From: Reichenbachiella versicolor
GTDB taxonomy: Bacteria; Bacteroidota; Bacteroidia; Cytophagales; Cyclobacteriaceae
Direction: 5' to 3'
Assembly (NCBI RefSeq): GCF_003171675.1
Contig: NZ_QFZQ01000003.1
Location: 124,001 to 188,000, forward strand
DNA: 64,000 nucleotides
Part shown: in pieces, positions 26,318 through 38,116 of the stretch
Position numbering within the stretch: the first letter of the stretch is position 1
How the letters are laid out: each line of letters opens with the position of its first letter
Notes under the pieces: model-generated
Told to the model about the DNA's origin: nothing
Databases searched by the model: none
The model's input: only the letters and a program-made list of their open reading frames with translations
Position numbers and translations under genes: made by a program

Positions 26318-26482
26318 ATTAATGTCTTTCGTAGTTGAACCAGCAATTTAAAATTTTGAGTTACAAATCAACAACGAATTTTATCCCTACAGAAACAATT
26401 ACAGGTTCAAAATATGGACTTAGGATAAAATGGCTGCGCTTTTTTTTATAACTTTCGCCCTTATCAAAAGGCAAATACATAT

Positions 26483-27937
26483 ATGACAAGTGAAAAAGAA
26501 GATTTCACCTTAATAGAAGCCATCCTACCTATCCTTTTTTTGACCGCATTCCTGAGTTTTAACGTCTTCGTTTTTGGAGATGCTGCGTTAGACGGATCCA
26601 ATCAAATCGTACTACTAGTTTCTGCTGCTGTAGCTGTTATTATAGCAATGCTAAGAGGATTTTCTTGGGATGAGGTACAAGCGGGGATGTTAAAAAGTAT
26701 TAACTCTACGATGCCTTCTATTTTGATACTTCTTATGATTGGAGCTATTTCTGGTAGCTGGTTGGTCAGTGGGATCGTACCTGCCATGATTTACTATGGG
26801 ATATTGATGTTGAATCCTGATTTCTTCTTAGCAGCTGCATGCGTGGTCTGTGCAGTAGTTTCGGTAGCCACTGGTAGTTCTTGGACTACAGCTGCTACAG
26901 TAGGAGTAGCACTTATAGGAATAGGGCAGACAATGGGGATTCATACAGGAATGGTTGCTGGAGCAATTTTATCAGGAGCTTATTTTGGTGATAAAATGTC
27001 TCCATTATCAGATACGACTAATCTAGCACCAGCTATGGCTGGTACAGATCTATTCACTCATATTAAATACATGTCACTTACTACGATTCCGAGTATTGTA
27101 GTAACACTGATAATTTTTATAGTCTTAGGTCTTACAGCTGAAACTAATGTGGATGCCACATATACATTGGAAGTTCTATCCATAATTGATGAAAAGTTTA
27201 ATATCAATTTAGGTCTGTTTGTTGTGCCAATTATAGTAGTGGTAATGATTGCAAAAAAGGTACCCGCACTGCCTTCATTATTCGTAGGTAGTATTTTAGC
27301 TATTTTAGTAGCTATTCTATTTCAAAAACCAATATTACAAGAAGTGAGTGGCCTTAATTCCGGAGGGTGGGAAGCTATGTTTGTAGGTGCCATGAAGTCA
27401 GTATATGGAGGAATTGCAGTGACTACATCTAACGAGATGGTAAATGATTTATTGAGTTCCGGAGGAATGTACGGTATGTTAAATACAGTCTGGTTAATTA
27501 TCTCTGCAATTATATTTGGCGGTGTAATGGAAGGTACTGGAATGCTGCGCAAAATCGTGACTACATTAATGAGTGGAATTAAAAGTACAGGAAGTTTGAT
27601 TGCAGCCACTGCTGGAACATGTACTTTTTTCAATTTCACAGCCTCAGATCAATACCTCGCTATCGTTGTTCCAGGAAGGATGTATGCAGATAAATATAGA
27701 AATCAGGGATTGGCTCCTGAGAATTTAAGTCGAACTCTTGAGGACAGTGGTACCGTGACATCGGTATTGGTACCATGGAATACATGTGGAGCTTATCACG
27801 CAGGAGTTTTAGGTGTAACTACAGGTGCATTTATTCCATACTGTTTTTTTAATATAATTAGCCCATTGATGACTATTGCCTTTGGGTATTTGAATTTTAA
27901 AATTCGCCGATTGAACGCTGATGAAGTAGCCAGTTGA
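26483..27937 (+). CDS. nhaC: Na+/H+ antiporter NhaC
   Basis: A 484-residue inner-membrane protein with about 11-12 hydrophobic helices. Signature segments of the NhaC family are seen: GSSWTTAATVGVALIGIG, GAYFGDKMSPLSDTTNLAPA with conserved Asp residues, and EDSGTVTSVLVPWNTCGAYH. The family exports Na+ in exchange for H+, useful in a marine habitat. It is monocistronic. Confidence 0.93.
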   Translation: MTSEKEDFTLIEAILPILFLTAFLSFNVFVFGDAALDGSNQIVLLVSAAVAVIIAMLRGFSWDEVQAGMLKSINSTMPSILILLMIGAISGSWLVSGIVPAMIYYGILMLNPDFFLAAACVVCAVVSVATGSSWTTAATVGVALIGIGQTMGIHTGMVAGAILSGAYFGDKMSPLSDTTNLAPAMAGTDLFTHIKYMSLTTIPSIVVTLIIFIVLGLTAETNVDATYTLEVLSIIDEKFNINLGLFVVPIIVVVMIAKKVPALPSLFVGSILAILVAILFQKPILQEVSGLNSGGWEAMFVGAMKSVYGGIAVTTSNEMVNDLLSSGGMYGMLNTVWLIISAIIFGGVMEGTGMLRKIVTTLMSGIKSTGSLIAATAGTCTFFNFTASDQYLAIVVPGRMYADKYRNQGLAPENLSRTLEDSGTVTSVLVPWNTCGAYHAGVLGVTTGAFIPYCFFNIISPLMTIAFGYLNFKIRRLNADEVAS

Positions 27938-28029
27938 ATTGTTTGCTGGAGTAGTTATTTAATAATTGTTAGAAGTATCTTATATTTAAAGATGCCGATA
28001 GTAGCTAGACTTTGAAGAAAAGAGGATTG

Positions 28030-28608
28030 ATGGAAGTAAGGAAAATTACAAAGGAGGAAGTTAATGCATTACCATTGATCAAGTTTGAAGGTGAAATCTG
28101 CTTGATTGATAAAGTGGAGGATGTTGCGGCGGCTATTGAGTATTTGTCCAAACATGAGTTAATCGGTTTTGATACTGAAACCAAACCCGCTTTTAAAAAA
28201 GGGCAAGTTTTTCCAGTTGCACTTCTACAACTAGCTACAAAAGAAAGGGCATTTCTATTCAGGTTACTGGAAACAGGTTTTACCAATGAAATGGTCGAAC
28301 TTTTTCAAAACCCGTCTGTGGCTATAGCAGGCATAGGTATACATGATGATATTAAAGATCTTCAAAAGCTAAAGGATTTTGAACCATCTGGTTTTGTTGA
28401 TTTGAATGTTATGGCTAAAGAACTTGAGTTTGAAAGTATAGGAGCTCGAAATTTTGCAGGGATGTTCTTAAAAGGAAGAATCTCAAAAAGTCAGCAAGTT
28501 TCAAACTGGGAGAATGAAGTATTGACAGAAGCTCAGATAAGCTATGCAGCGACAGATGCCTGGATTTGTATTGAAGTTTACGAAAGACTTCTATCGCTAG
28601 AAGTTTAG
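28030..28608 (+). CDS. 3'-5' exonuclease, DEDDy type (RNase D-like)
   Basis: A 192-residue exonuclease domain protein. Exo I is LIGFDTET (D48, E50), Exo II contains IAGIGIHDDIKDL, and Exo III is ISYAATDAWICIEVYERL with the Tyr of the DEDDy group. It would degrade DNA or RNA from 3' ends using two metal ions. An upstream in-frame TTG at 28012 would add six residues, but the ATG at 28030 is preferred because the alignment begins there. It is 39 bp before the AddB-like nuclease gene, so the two may be co-expressed. Confidence 0.9.
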   Translation: MEVRKITKEEVNALPLIKFEGEICLIDKVEDVAAAIEYLSKHELIGFDTETKPAFKKGQVFPVALLQLATKERAFLFRLLETGFTNEMVELFQNPSVAIAGIGIHDDIKDLQKLKDFEPSGFVDLNVMAKELEFESIGARNFAGMFLKGRISKSQQVSNWENEVLTEAQISYAATDAWICIEVYERLLSLEV

Positions 28609-28647
28609 TTTACCTACCTTTTATCTCCGAAATTTTTAATACCCAAA

Positions 28648-31446
28648 ATGCCTAAATCATCTGGCTTTCTAGCCTCATTAGCAACTAAGTGTCAAGAAAA
28701 TTATGGTACTAATTGCGACCAATTAACTATTGTTTTTCCCAATAAAAGAGCTGGAGTCTATTTTGCTCAAGAACTATCAAAGGTCTATAATCAGCCTATA
28801 TGGTCTCCTCAAATTTTTTCCTTAGAAGAGTATGTCCTAGCTCAGCAATCAAAAACGGTATTGGATGATTTGCAACTTAACCTTATTCTATACAGTGTTT
28901 ACACACGGCTAAATGAGTATGCCGAGTCATTTGACTCCTTCTTTTCTTGGGGAGAAATGATATTGAAAGACTTCAATGATATTGATAATTATTTGGTAGA
29001 TCCAAGTCACATTTTTCGTATTGTTCAGTCACAGAAAGAGTTGGAGGAGTCTTTTAGCTTTATGTCTGACCATGATAAAAAAGTGATTCAACAATTTTGG
29101 AAGGGATTCTTACCTACACCAAATAAAAAACAACAAGAATTTATCAAGACTTGGCAAGTTTTGAAACCTTTATATGAATCGTTTATTAAGGAGCTGGATC
29201 AACGTTCCGCCATTTATAAGGGAATAGCTTTTCGCGAATTTGCCAATAGTAATTATTCTAGAAAGGATGTTTGGTTTGCAGGTTTCAACGCATTGACCAA
29301 AGCGGAGGAAAAGATCATAAAGACTCATTTATTAGAACCAACTTGTGATATATTCTGGGATATTGACGAGTATTATCTTAATAGTAAAGTTCAGGAGGCA
29401 GGAGTTTTTTTTCAACAATATGCTAATGACCCGATTCTACAAAAATCTATTCATCGGGATGCGGTCAATAAGATCACAAAAAGAGATACCTCAGTAAAGG
29501 TAATTGCAGCTCCTTTTGGGATGGGGCAGGTGATGAGTGCAACCCAATCAATCACTGAAAAGTATAATTTAGGACAACTCAAGAACACACTTGTGGTGGT
29601 GACTGATGATAGTCTATTGCCTTCATTGATTGAGTATTTCCCTCCAATGGATGCTAAAGTTAATGTAACAGCTGGTTGGTCACTTGATAGATCTAGGGTT
29701 TGCCTACTTTTTGGTCAGTTGTTGAACCTAGTATCTGAAGCATCCCAAAAAAAATATTTACATATTGACTCAATCAATGAGATATTACAATATGCCGACT
29801 TACTAGAGGTTGATGGTGAGGTGGTTGATGATTTTCAGGCGAAAGTGCTTAAGGAAAACTTGTTTTATCATAGCATAGATGCAGTAAAAAAGATAATTCC
29901 TAAATCTGAGTCTGTTATTCAGTCAGATATTGATGTACAGAGTTTATTAGACTCTATGATTGTGATGCTGAAGGATATGTCTGTTGATGATTTAAATGAA
30001 TTAGACAAATCTGCAAGACAGCTGCTACATAAGATGTTAAAGCATATATCGATGGCATTGTCAGAGAGTAATGTGAAGTTTGAAATGGCTTCCTTTATCA
30101 AGCTTTTTAAGAAGTTAGGCGCTACTATAAAAATTCCATTGATAGGAGATACCCAAAGGGATATACAGGTCATGGGAGTTTTGGAGACTAGGAATTTGTC
30201 ATTTGAAAATGTGATCGTAATAGGTATGAATGAAGGTGCATGGCCTTCGGACTCTTCCAACAGTTCTTTTATTCCATATAATATCCGAAAAGCGTTTGAT
30301 CTTCCTGTCGTCGAGAATAATGATGCGATGCAGTCTTATCTGTTTTATAGATTACTACAGGATGCTAATAAAATTGAGTTTTATTATAATAATATCTCCG
30401 AGTTCAATCACAATGGAGAACTAAGTAGATATGTAAAGCAGATACAACATGAATCTGGGCTGAAAATTTCTGAGGAGTTAGTGGTTAATAAGGTGGATGT
30501 TAAGAGGCCGAAAGAAATCACAGTCGTCAAAGATGATGAAGTCATGTCGGAGTTAATGAAGTATACAATTGAGGAAGGCTATAAAAAATTATCACCGTCT
30601 GCACTAAGTACATATTTGGAGTGTCCCATGAGGTTTTGTTTTAAGTATGTAAAGAACCTTTTTGAGCCAGACGAAATTAAGGAAGATGTAGACCCTGCTT
30701 TACTAGGGAATTTACTACATCATGCTATGGAATATCTATATAAGGGTAAGGATCTTATTGAATCTAAAGATTTGGAAAGCCTTGATATTGAGGGGGCACT
30801 CAGAGAGTCTTTTTTGTCCAATCGATTATCTCTAGATGATGAATCTAAAGTGTTAGGAAGGCAACAAGTAGTATATGAGGTGCTTAAGAAGTTCATGGAG
30901 CAGATTATCAAACATGATCAACAGTATTCACCATTCACTATTGTTGGACTTGAGCGTACAGATTGGGAAATTGAACTTAAGTTGAATCTCACAGGTGGGC
31001 ATCATGTGGGGCTAAAAGGAATAATAGATCGAGTAGATGAATATCAAGGGCGAATTAGGATACTAGATTATAAGTCTGGAAAGGATAGTAGAGAATTTTA
31101 TGGTTTAGATTCTTTATTTGATCCTAAAGATGATAAAAGAAATAAGGCTGTTTTTCAATTGTTTTATTATGCTCTATTGTATTCTGAAAACAATGATACT
31201 TCTATAGCAATTCAACCAGGTTTATTTAATAGTTCAGACTTATTTAAGAAAGATTTTTCTGTAGAGATCTTGGACAGGTCTACAAAGAAAGTGGTCTTTG
31301 ACGCACGAGATTATCTTGATGAATATAAGGAAGGGTTAATCTCTCTATTAAGCGAAATATTTGACCCTAGTGTAGATTTTGTACAGACCGATGATGAAAA
31401 GAAATGTTCTTATTGTCCATACGCTGCGCTATGTTTCAAGGAATAA
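28648..31446 (+). CDS. AddB-like PD-(D/E)XK nuclease with iron-sulfur motif
   Basis: A 932-residue protein organised like AddB. The N-terminal part is an inactive UvrD-like helicase region (VFPNKRAGVYFAQEL near 25). The C-terminal nuclease domain has GNLLHHAMEYL, GIIDRVDEY and RILDYKSGK, giving the metal-binding residues. Cysteines C659 (YLECPMRFC) and C920/C923/C929 (CSYCPYAALC) match the 4Fe-4S staple of AddB-type nucleases. It is expected to act in double-strand break resection. The partner helicase-nuclease AddA is not in the window. Confidence 0.88.
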   Translation: MPKSSGFLASLATKCQENYGTNCDQLTIVFPNKRAGVYFAQELSKVYNQPIWSPQIFSLEEYVLAQQSKTVLDDLQLNLILYSVYTRLNEYAESFDSFFSWGEMILKDFNDIDNYLVDPSHIFRIVQSQKELEESFSFMSDHDKKVIQQFWKGFLPTPNKKQQEFIKTWQVLKPLYESFIKELDQRSAIYKGIAFREFANSNYSRKDVWFAGFNALTKAEEKIIKTHLLEPTCDIFWDIDEYYLNSKVQEAGVFFQQYANDPILQKSIHRDAVNKITKRDTSVKVIAAPFGMGQVMSATQSITEKYNLGQLKNTLVVVTDDSLLPSLIEYFPPMDAKVNVTAGWSLDRSRVCLLFGQLLNLVSEASQKKYLHIDSINEILQYADLLEVDGEVVDDFQAKVLKENLFYHSIDAVKKIIPKSESVIQSDIDVQSLLDSMIVMLKDMSVDDLNELDKSARQLLHKMLKHISMALSESNVKFEMASFIKLFKKLGATIKIPLIGDTQRDIQVMGVLETRNLSFENVIVIGMNEGAWPSDSSNSSFIPYNIRKAFDLPVVENNDAMQSYLFYRLLQDANKIEFYYNNISEFNHNGELSRYVKQIQHESGLKISEELVVNKVDVKRPKEITVVKDDEVMSELMKYTIEEGYKKLSPSALSTYLECPMRFCFKYVKNLFEPDEIKEDVDPALLGNLLHHAMEYLYKGKDLIESKDLESLDIEGALRESFLSNRLSLDDESKVLGRQQVVYEVLKKFMEQIIKHDQQYSPFTIVGLERTDWEIELKLNLTGGHHVGLKGIIDRVDEYQGRIRILDYKSGKDSREFYGLDSLFDPKDDKRNKAVFQLFYYALLYSENNDTSIAIQPGLFNSSDLFKKDFSVEILDRSTKKVVFDARDYLDEYKEGLISLLSEIFDPSVDFVQTDDEKKCSYCPYAALCFKE

Positions 31447-31454
31447 AAGAGTGT

Positions 31455-32570
31455 TTATTCCATTACTAAAGCATTTTTTTCTTTGAGAGTAAGTTTTACA
31501 TAGTTGTGATCATCCCAGAAGTTCTCTGAGAATCCAGTAGCTTCATGAAAAAATATAGCATCATCATGTAGAGCATTGGTCATCTGAGGTGCTTCAGATA
31601 CCGTGTCAAAGTCAGTGACTACTAGCAGAGCTTTATAAGAATATGTCTGTCCGTAGTGATCCCATGTCCCAGAATAAGAAACTGTATGAATATACCAAGT
31701 TCCATCAATATGGACGTACTCTTCTGTCCATTTTACATTGGTCCAGAAAATTTGATTGTCAATGACAGGGAAATATTCTGCTTTAATGACTGCTTTCGTT
31801 TCTGAGTCTACATATAGTGTTCCTCGTGTATTCCCTTTTTTGTTTCTAGGTTCAAACTTTAGTATGAAGACTTCTTTTCCGTCATAATTAGTGATACTTT
31901 CTTTTGAGTACACATAGTTATTCATATTGTCTTTATTCAAGAAGCTGTCTTCTCTGCGAGTCGCGCTTTGTATCATGTCACTGGCGTGTCCGTTGAACAT
32001 AGGGATACCAAGAGAATCTAAAGAAAGAAATTCTTTGCGTCTGGTCTTTTTAGCTTCTACAATAGATTTTTCCTTACTGTAAATCGTTGGAAGATAGATG
32101 TCAAAAATTCCTTCCGCCAAGTAAGCGCATTCATTTGGTGTATTTACAGATTCCTTATAGTATGTTTTCATTAGCTGGTCACCGTATTCGTAATTGATCT
32201 GGTGAAAGTTATTTACATCTTTCATAATAAGTTCCGCAGAATATACCTCTATGTCATCCAGAAATTCCGTAGACTGTTTCATCTGAATATGAATATCATT
32301 CATGTTTTTAGATAGTGGTATAGACTGTGATTCGTACCCAATGAATTTGACCAGTAGTTCATGTTCTTGGTCAGGGTTGTCAATTAGTAATACGAATTCT
32401 CCATCGAAGTTAGTAGTAGTACCTATGTGAGCATAGATAACATTAGCAAATGGAAGAGGTTCGTGAGTTTGGGCATCCATTACATACCCAGTAACTAGAA
32501 CTGGGGTATTGGCAGTAGCAACTCTGAGACTCGATACCACTAATGCTATAGAAAGAAACAAATTCTTCAT
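31455..32570 (-). CDS. Exported carboxypeptidase-regulatory-like domain protein
   Basis: A 371-residue protein with a signal peptide (about 1-20, ending VATA-N). Residues about 25-110 form the beta-sandwich that precedes many TonB receptors (VTGYVMDAQTHEPLPFANV, TNFDGEFVL, VKFIGYESQSI). The rest (about 115-371) is an uncharacterised beta-rich domain often found with it, with strand pairs such as KEVFILKFEPRNKKGNTRGTLYVDSET. No catalytic site is seen. It likely acts in the periplasm or at the outer membrane, and its function is unknown. Confidence 0.8.
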   Translation of the reverse strand: MKNLFLSIALVVSSLRVATANTPVLVTGYVMDAQTHEPLPFANVIYAHIGTTTNFDGEFVLLIDNPDQEHELLVKFIGYESQSIPLSKNMNDIHIQMKQSTEFLDDIEVYSAELIMKDVNNFHQINYEYGDQLMKTYYKESVNTPNECAYLAEGIFDIYLPTIYSKEKSIVEAKKTRRKEFLSLDSLGIPMFNGHASDMIQSATRREDSFLNKDNMNNYVYSKESITNYDGKEVFILKFEPRNKKGNTRGTLYVDSETKAVIKAEYFPVIDNQIFWTNVKWTEEYVHIDGTWYIHTVSYSGTWDHYGQTYSYKALLVVTDFDTVSEAPQMTNALHDDAIFFHEATGFSENFWDDHNYVKLTLKEKNALVME

Positions 32571-32762
32571 AAGTCTTTTTAAAGTATGATAAACTATCTG
32601 TATTACAGGAAATTATCTACTTCAAAGGTAGAGGGGCTGAAAAAAAGTTCCCAGAATTTAGAAGCCTATTGATCGAAGGATGGCAGGGGGTTCGTCGAAA
32701 AACGATAGCTAATATTGGAATAGTGCAATTAAAACACTGCCATTTGTATTATTTCAATAGGG

Positions 32763-34349
32763 CTAATATCTGGGCAGCTCTATGTGTATTGAAGTTCCTT
32801 TTAGCCTTTTACTGCATACACTGATCTTACCTTTCAAGACATTCACCTGATTATATGTTTTATAAAGACCTACTCCACGTCCTGGCAAATCAGAATCAAA
32901 CTTTTCGTATAGTTTAAACAATCTTTCAGTGTTTTGTTTGGCTTCAAAACCGACACCATTGTCTTCTACTTTTATATCATAAGTGTTTGCTTTCTTTTCA
33001 AATGAGATATGAATAGATCGCCTACCTTTTTCAACGTCATAAAACTTAATGGCATTATCAATCAGGTTTTCTAAAATTCCATCAATAAATCCAGATATAC
33101 AGTGGATTTGATCGTTTGTTGAAATATTAGAGTTGATTTGAATCTGTTTAGAGATAATTTCTTCACTATGATTTTCAATTATTTGGTCGACAATCTTACC
33201 AATTTGAATTAGTTCATAATGGTTGTTCTTGCTTTCTCTAATAGATACTATGTGATTTAGATCTTTAATAATGAGATCTAAATTATTGGTAGATACTCCA
33301 AGTAACTCAATAACCTCTTTGTTTTGGTTGCTCAATGAATCTTTATCAATTAATTGAGTTAGCCCCATTATGTTAGCTAAAGGGCTTCTTAGGTTGTGAG
33401 AAATGATATAAGCGAACTTTTCTAAATCGTCATTTTGGGACTTAAGGGTACCAATGAGTTCGTTTTTTTCACTTTCTATCTGTGATTTGATACTAGAGTC
33501 ATGTATGATTCCGTGTATCTCTCCGTCTTTTTCAAGGCAGTTTATTTCTGCTACAAAAGAAGATCCATCTTGTCTACAAAGCTCAACCCTATAATCGAGT
33601 AGTCTTTTTTTACTCCGTAACTCACTAAGAAATTTTTGTCTGTCTTCGGAGTCTTTGTACAGAGAGGGAGTACTAAGACATAAAAATTCTTCTTCACTTG
33701 AAGCACCAAATAGTTCTAGCATTGTCTCATTAACAAAGAGTATTTTGCCAGTATCTATTTTCGCTCTATAGATTCCTAATGGTAGAGTTTCTGTTAATAG
33801 TTCGTAGTTATTTTTAGTTTGGTTTAGATATTCAGCTGCTTCAGACTGATTCGTAATGTCTTGAACGGTTCCGATAATTTTAGATGCATTTCCATCTGAG
33901 TCTCTAATGACTGATCCTTTAGCAGAAATGTGTTTGAGAATTCCTGATTTGGTTTTAATTCTATATTGAATTCGTGTCGGTATTGGTCCACTTTTCGAAA
34001 TGCTTTTTTGGATAGCATCGTCATAATCACTTTGATCCTCATTAATTATTAAGTCTCGAATAGAATCTATTGATGGTCCAATTTCCTTGGAAAGTTCGAA
34101 TATTTCGTACATTTCTGTAGACCATGATATTTCATTTTTCTCCACATCCCAGAACCAACTAGCCATTTTAGCCTCCTTGTGAGATGTTGATAAAATGAGT
34201 TTCAGTTTTTCATTTTCATTTAAGATCTCATCCCAATCACCAGTCGAAGGAGATTTATCGAGGTTATATCTTTTGTCAAAAAACGTGGATATCGATCCAA
34301 CTATCAGACACATGCCTAATAGTGACTCAGTTGACATTATTATGTCCAT
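32763..34349 (-). CDS. PAS-domain sensor histidine kinase
   Basis: A 528-residue kinase. Two PAS domains are seen (about 50-175 and 185-290), the first ending with the PAC motif KIIGTVQDIT. The dimerisation/phosphoacceptor helix carries H318 in SHNLRSPLANIMGL, and the ATPase domain has DNAIKFYD (N box), VEDNGVGF (G1) and GRGVGLYKT (G2). The short hydrophobic N-terminus may be a membrane anchor or just a start artefact, as a second ATG is four codons downstream. No response regulator is adjacent, so its partner is unknown. Confidence 0.9.
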   Translation of the reverse strand: MDIIMSTESLLGMCLIVGSISTFFDKRYNLDKSPSTGDWDEILNENEKLKLILSTSHKEAKMASWFWDVEKNEISWSTEMYEIFELSKEIGPSIDSIRDLIINEDQSDYDDAIQKSISKSGPIPTRIQYRIKTKSGILKHISAKGSVIRDSDGNASKIIGTVQDITNQSEAAEYLNQTKNNYELLTETLPLGIYRAKIDTGKILFVNETMLELFGASSEEEFLCLSTPSLYKDSEDRQKFLSELRSKKRLLDYRVELCRQDGSSFVAEINCLEKDGEIHGIIHDSSIKSQIESEKNELIGTLKSQNDDLEKFAYIISHNLRSPLANIMGLTQLIDKDSLSNQNKEVIELLGVSTNNLDLIIKDLNHIVSIRESKNNHYELIQIGKIVDQIIENHSEEIISKQIQINSNISTNDQIHCISGFIDGILENLIDNAIKFYDVEKGRRSIHISFEKKANTYDIKVEDNGVGFEAKQNTERLFKLYEKFDSDLPGRGVGLYKTYNQVNVLKGKISVCSKRLKGTSIHIELPRY

Positions 34350-34547
34350 ATAAACTTAATGATTCTTTTAACTGGTTGGGTTGGTTGAAAATGTAAATAA
34401 AACTCCTAATCAAATTTACGCAGGCAAACCTACTTCAATATCATCTTATTGTCAATTAACCTCCTGTAAGGCAGGTAGATCGTTTAAATTGCTGCTCGTT
34501 TTGGTGAAAAATCAAAGTATAGTTTAATTAATTATCTATATAATTCA

Positions 34548-35429
34548 ATGACCCAGTCAAAAAATCTAGGAGTAGCCTTAGCCATAGTAGGTGTCGTAAT
34601 GTTTTCTGCAAAGGCAGTAATGGTCAAGCTTGCTTATCAATATGAAGTGGAGCCAGTTACTTTATTGTTGCTAAGAATGATATTTGCTCTTCCTATTTAC
34701 ATCATAGTTGCTATTAGGCTGTTTCAAACAAAGAGACCAAGAGTATCTTCAAAGGATTATTTATGGTTGGTCTTTTTTGGGTTTGTAGGATACTATTTGG
34801 CTAGCTACTTTGATTTTTTAGGTTTGGAATACATCAAGGCAGGGCTGGAAAGAATAATTCTTTTTGTTTACCCCACACTTGTAGTAGTGTTTTCGGCCAT
34901 TTTTCTCAGAACTAAAATTAACTCCACTCAGCTCATTGCTATTCTCATAACTTATTTGGGCATACTTGTTTCATTTTATGGAGATCTGCAAATTGAAGGT
35001 GATGCAGTATGGATTGGAGGAGGACTTATATTCTTAAGTGCAACTTGCTATGCTGGATATTTGGTAGGAAGTGGCTGGCTGATTCCTAAGTTTGGTGCTA
35101 CTATGTTCACATCTTTGGCAATGATAATATCCTGTATTTGTGTATCCGCACACTTTGCTATGGATATAGATTCGCAACTTTTGAACTACCCTACTGAAGT
35201 GTATTGGTATAGCTCAGCGATGGCTATACTTTCAACCATTATTCCCTCTTATTTGGTCTCTTATGCCATTAAAATTATTGGTGCTCCTAATTTCTCTATT
35301 ATTGGAAGTCTTGGGCCAATATCTACTATTCTACTAGCTTATTTTTTATTGGGGGAGTCATTTTCTTGGCTTCAAGCGGCAGGGACAAGTCTTGTCATTT
35401 TAGGGATTTGGTTCGTGTCTAAGAAGTGA
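34548..35429 (+). CDS. EamA-family transporter (DMT superfamily)
   Basis: A 293-residue inner-membrane protein with ten predicted helices in two EamA repeats (about 5-135 and 155-290). Typical motifs are FSAKAVMVKLAY in the first helix, LRMIFALP, and the LGPISTILLAYFLLGESFSW block. The family exports metabolites such as amino acids or takes up small solutes, and the substrate cannot be inferred. It is a single gene. Confidence 0.88.
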   Translation: MTQSKNLGVALAIVGVVMFSAKAVMVKLAYQYEVEPVTLLLLRMIFALPIYIIVAIRLFQTKRPRVSSKDYLWLVFFGFVGYYLASYFDFLGLEYIKAGLERIILFVYPTLVVVFSAIFLRTKINSTQLIAILITYLGILVSFYGDLQIEGDAVWIGGGLIFLSATCYAGYLVGSGWLIPKFGATMFTSLAMIISCICVSAHFAMDIDSQLLNYPTEVYWYSSAMAILSTIIPSYLVSYAIKIIGAPNFSIIGSLGPISTILLAYFLLGESFSWLQAAGTSLVILGIWFVSKK

Positions 35430-35487
35430 TCTTAATGTTTGATACCTTTCAAGGTTGAGTTGAATTGGGTAACTTATAGAGGGATAA

Positions 35488-37509
<2,022 letters not shown>

Positions 37510-38116
37510 TTATAAATTTTCTATTCTTTTTTCCAGTTTCCATTAGTTCTCATCAAGATTTTCATTTTGAAAGCTCAAGTAGACCTACTTGAACTGATAA
37601 GCCTCTATTGCACAAGTCAGACTCGAATGTATTTAACCGGCTATATCCATTAAAAAATTTATTCCAAGTTTAGAAAACTTCAAGCCAATCGCTTTACTAG
37701 GTTTTAACATTGACTATAATGGTACTTGGTCTCTTTGTTAAAATTCCTCAATTGTTCTTGAACTTTCACTATGGAGTTACAATACAAGGCTTAAAGATGA
37801 ATAATCATCTACCTATTAATATTTCCAAGTAAAAAAGTGTAAATCGTTTTATAGTATTCTACCCATCAGAAAAAATTATGCACACCCTACCTACTATGCA
37901 TATATGCACACCCTAAGACCCTTGCATATATGCATACCCCATATAGTGTGCATAAATTAAATTTGCCTAAATGGGGTTGAATTATTCTGTGATATTGGAG
38001 AAAACTAAAGCCTCTAATACATAAAGCGGGTTTAATTTCTGACACTATAAAATGACTATAGTACATCTAGCCACTTTCTTTATTTTATTTGCCAATCCAT
38101 TTTTGAATAGAAAGTT
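37510..38116. other. 607-bp intergenic region
   Basis: No gene is seen. Its main feature is the 26-bp tandem repeat at 37878-37955. The rest is AT-rich with no clear hairpin. Confidence 0.5.
37878..37955. repeat. Three tandem 26-bp repeats
   Basis: Units start at 37878, 37904 and 37930. The first twelve bases are ATGCACACCCTA, ATGCACACCCTA and ATGCATACCCCA. Unit ends are TGCATAT, TGCATAT and TGCATAA, so each junction forms the palindrome TGCATATATGCA (37897-37908 and 37923-37934). The exact 26-bp period and the junction palindromes suggest a protein-binding array. Confidence 0.85.

Noticed and set aside
37878-37955. CRISPR-like array
   Set aside because: The repeats are head-to-tail with no unique spacers of constant size and no cas genes are present.
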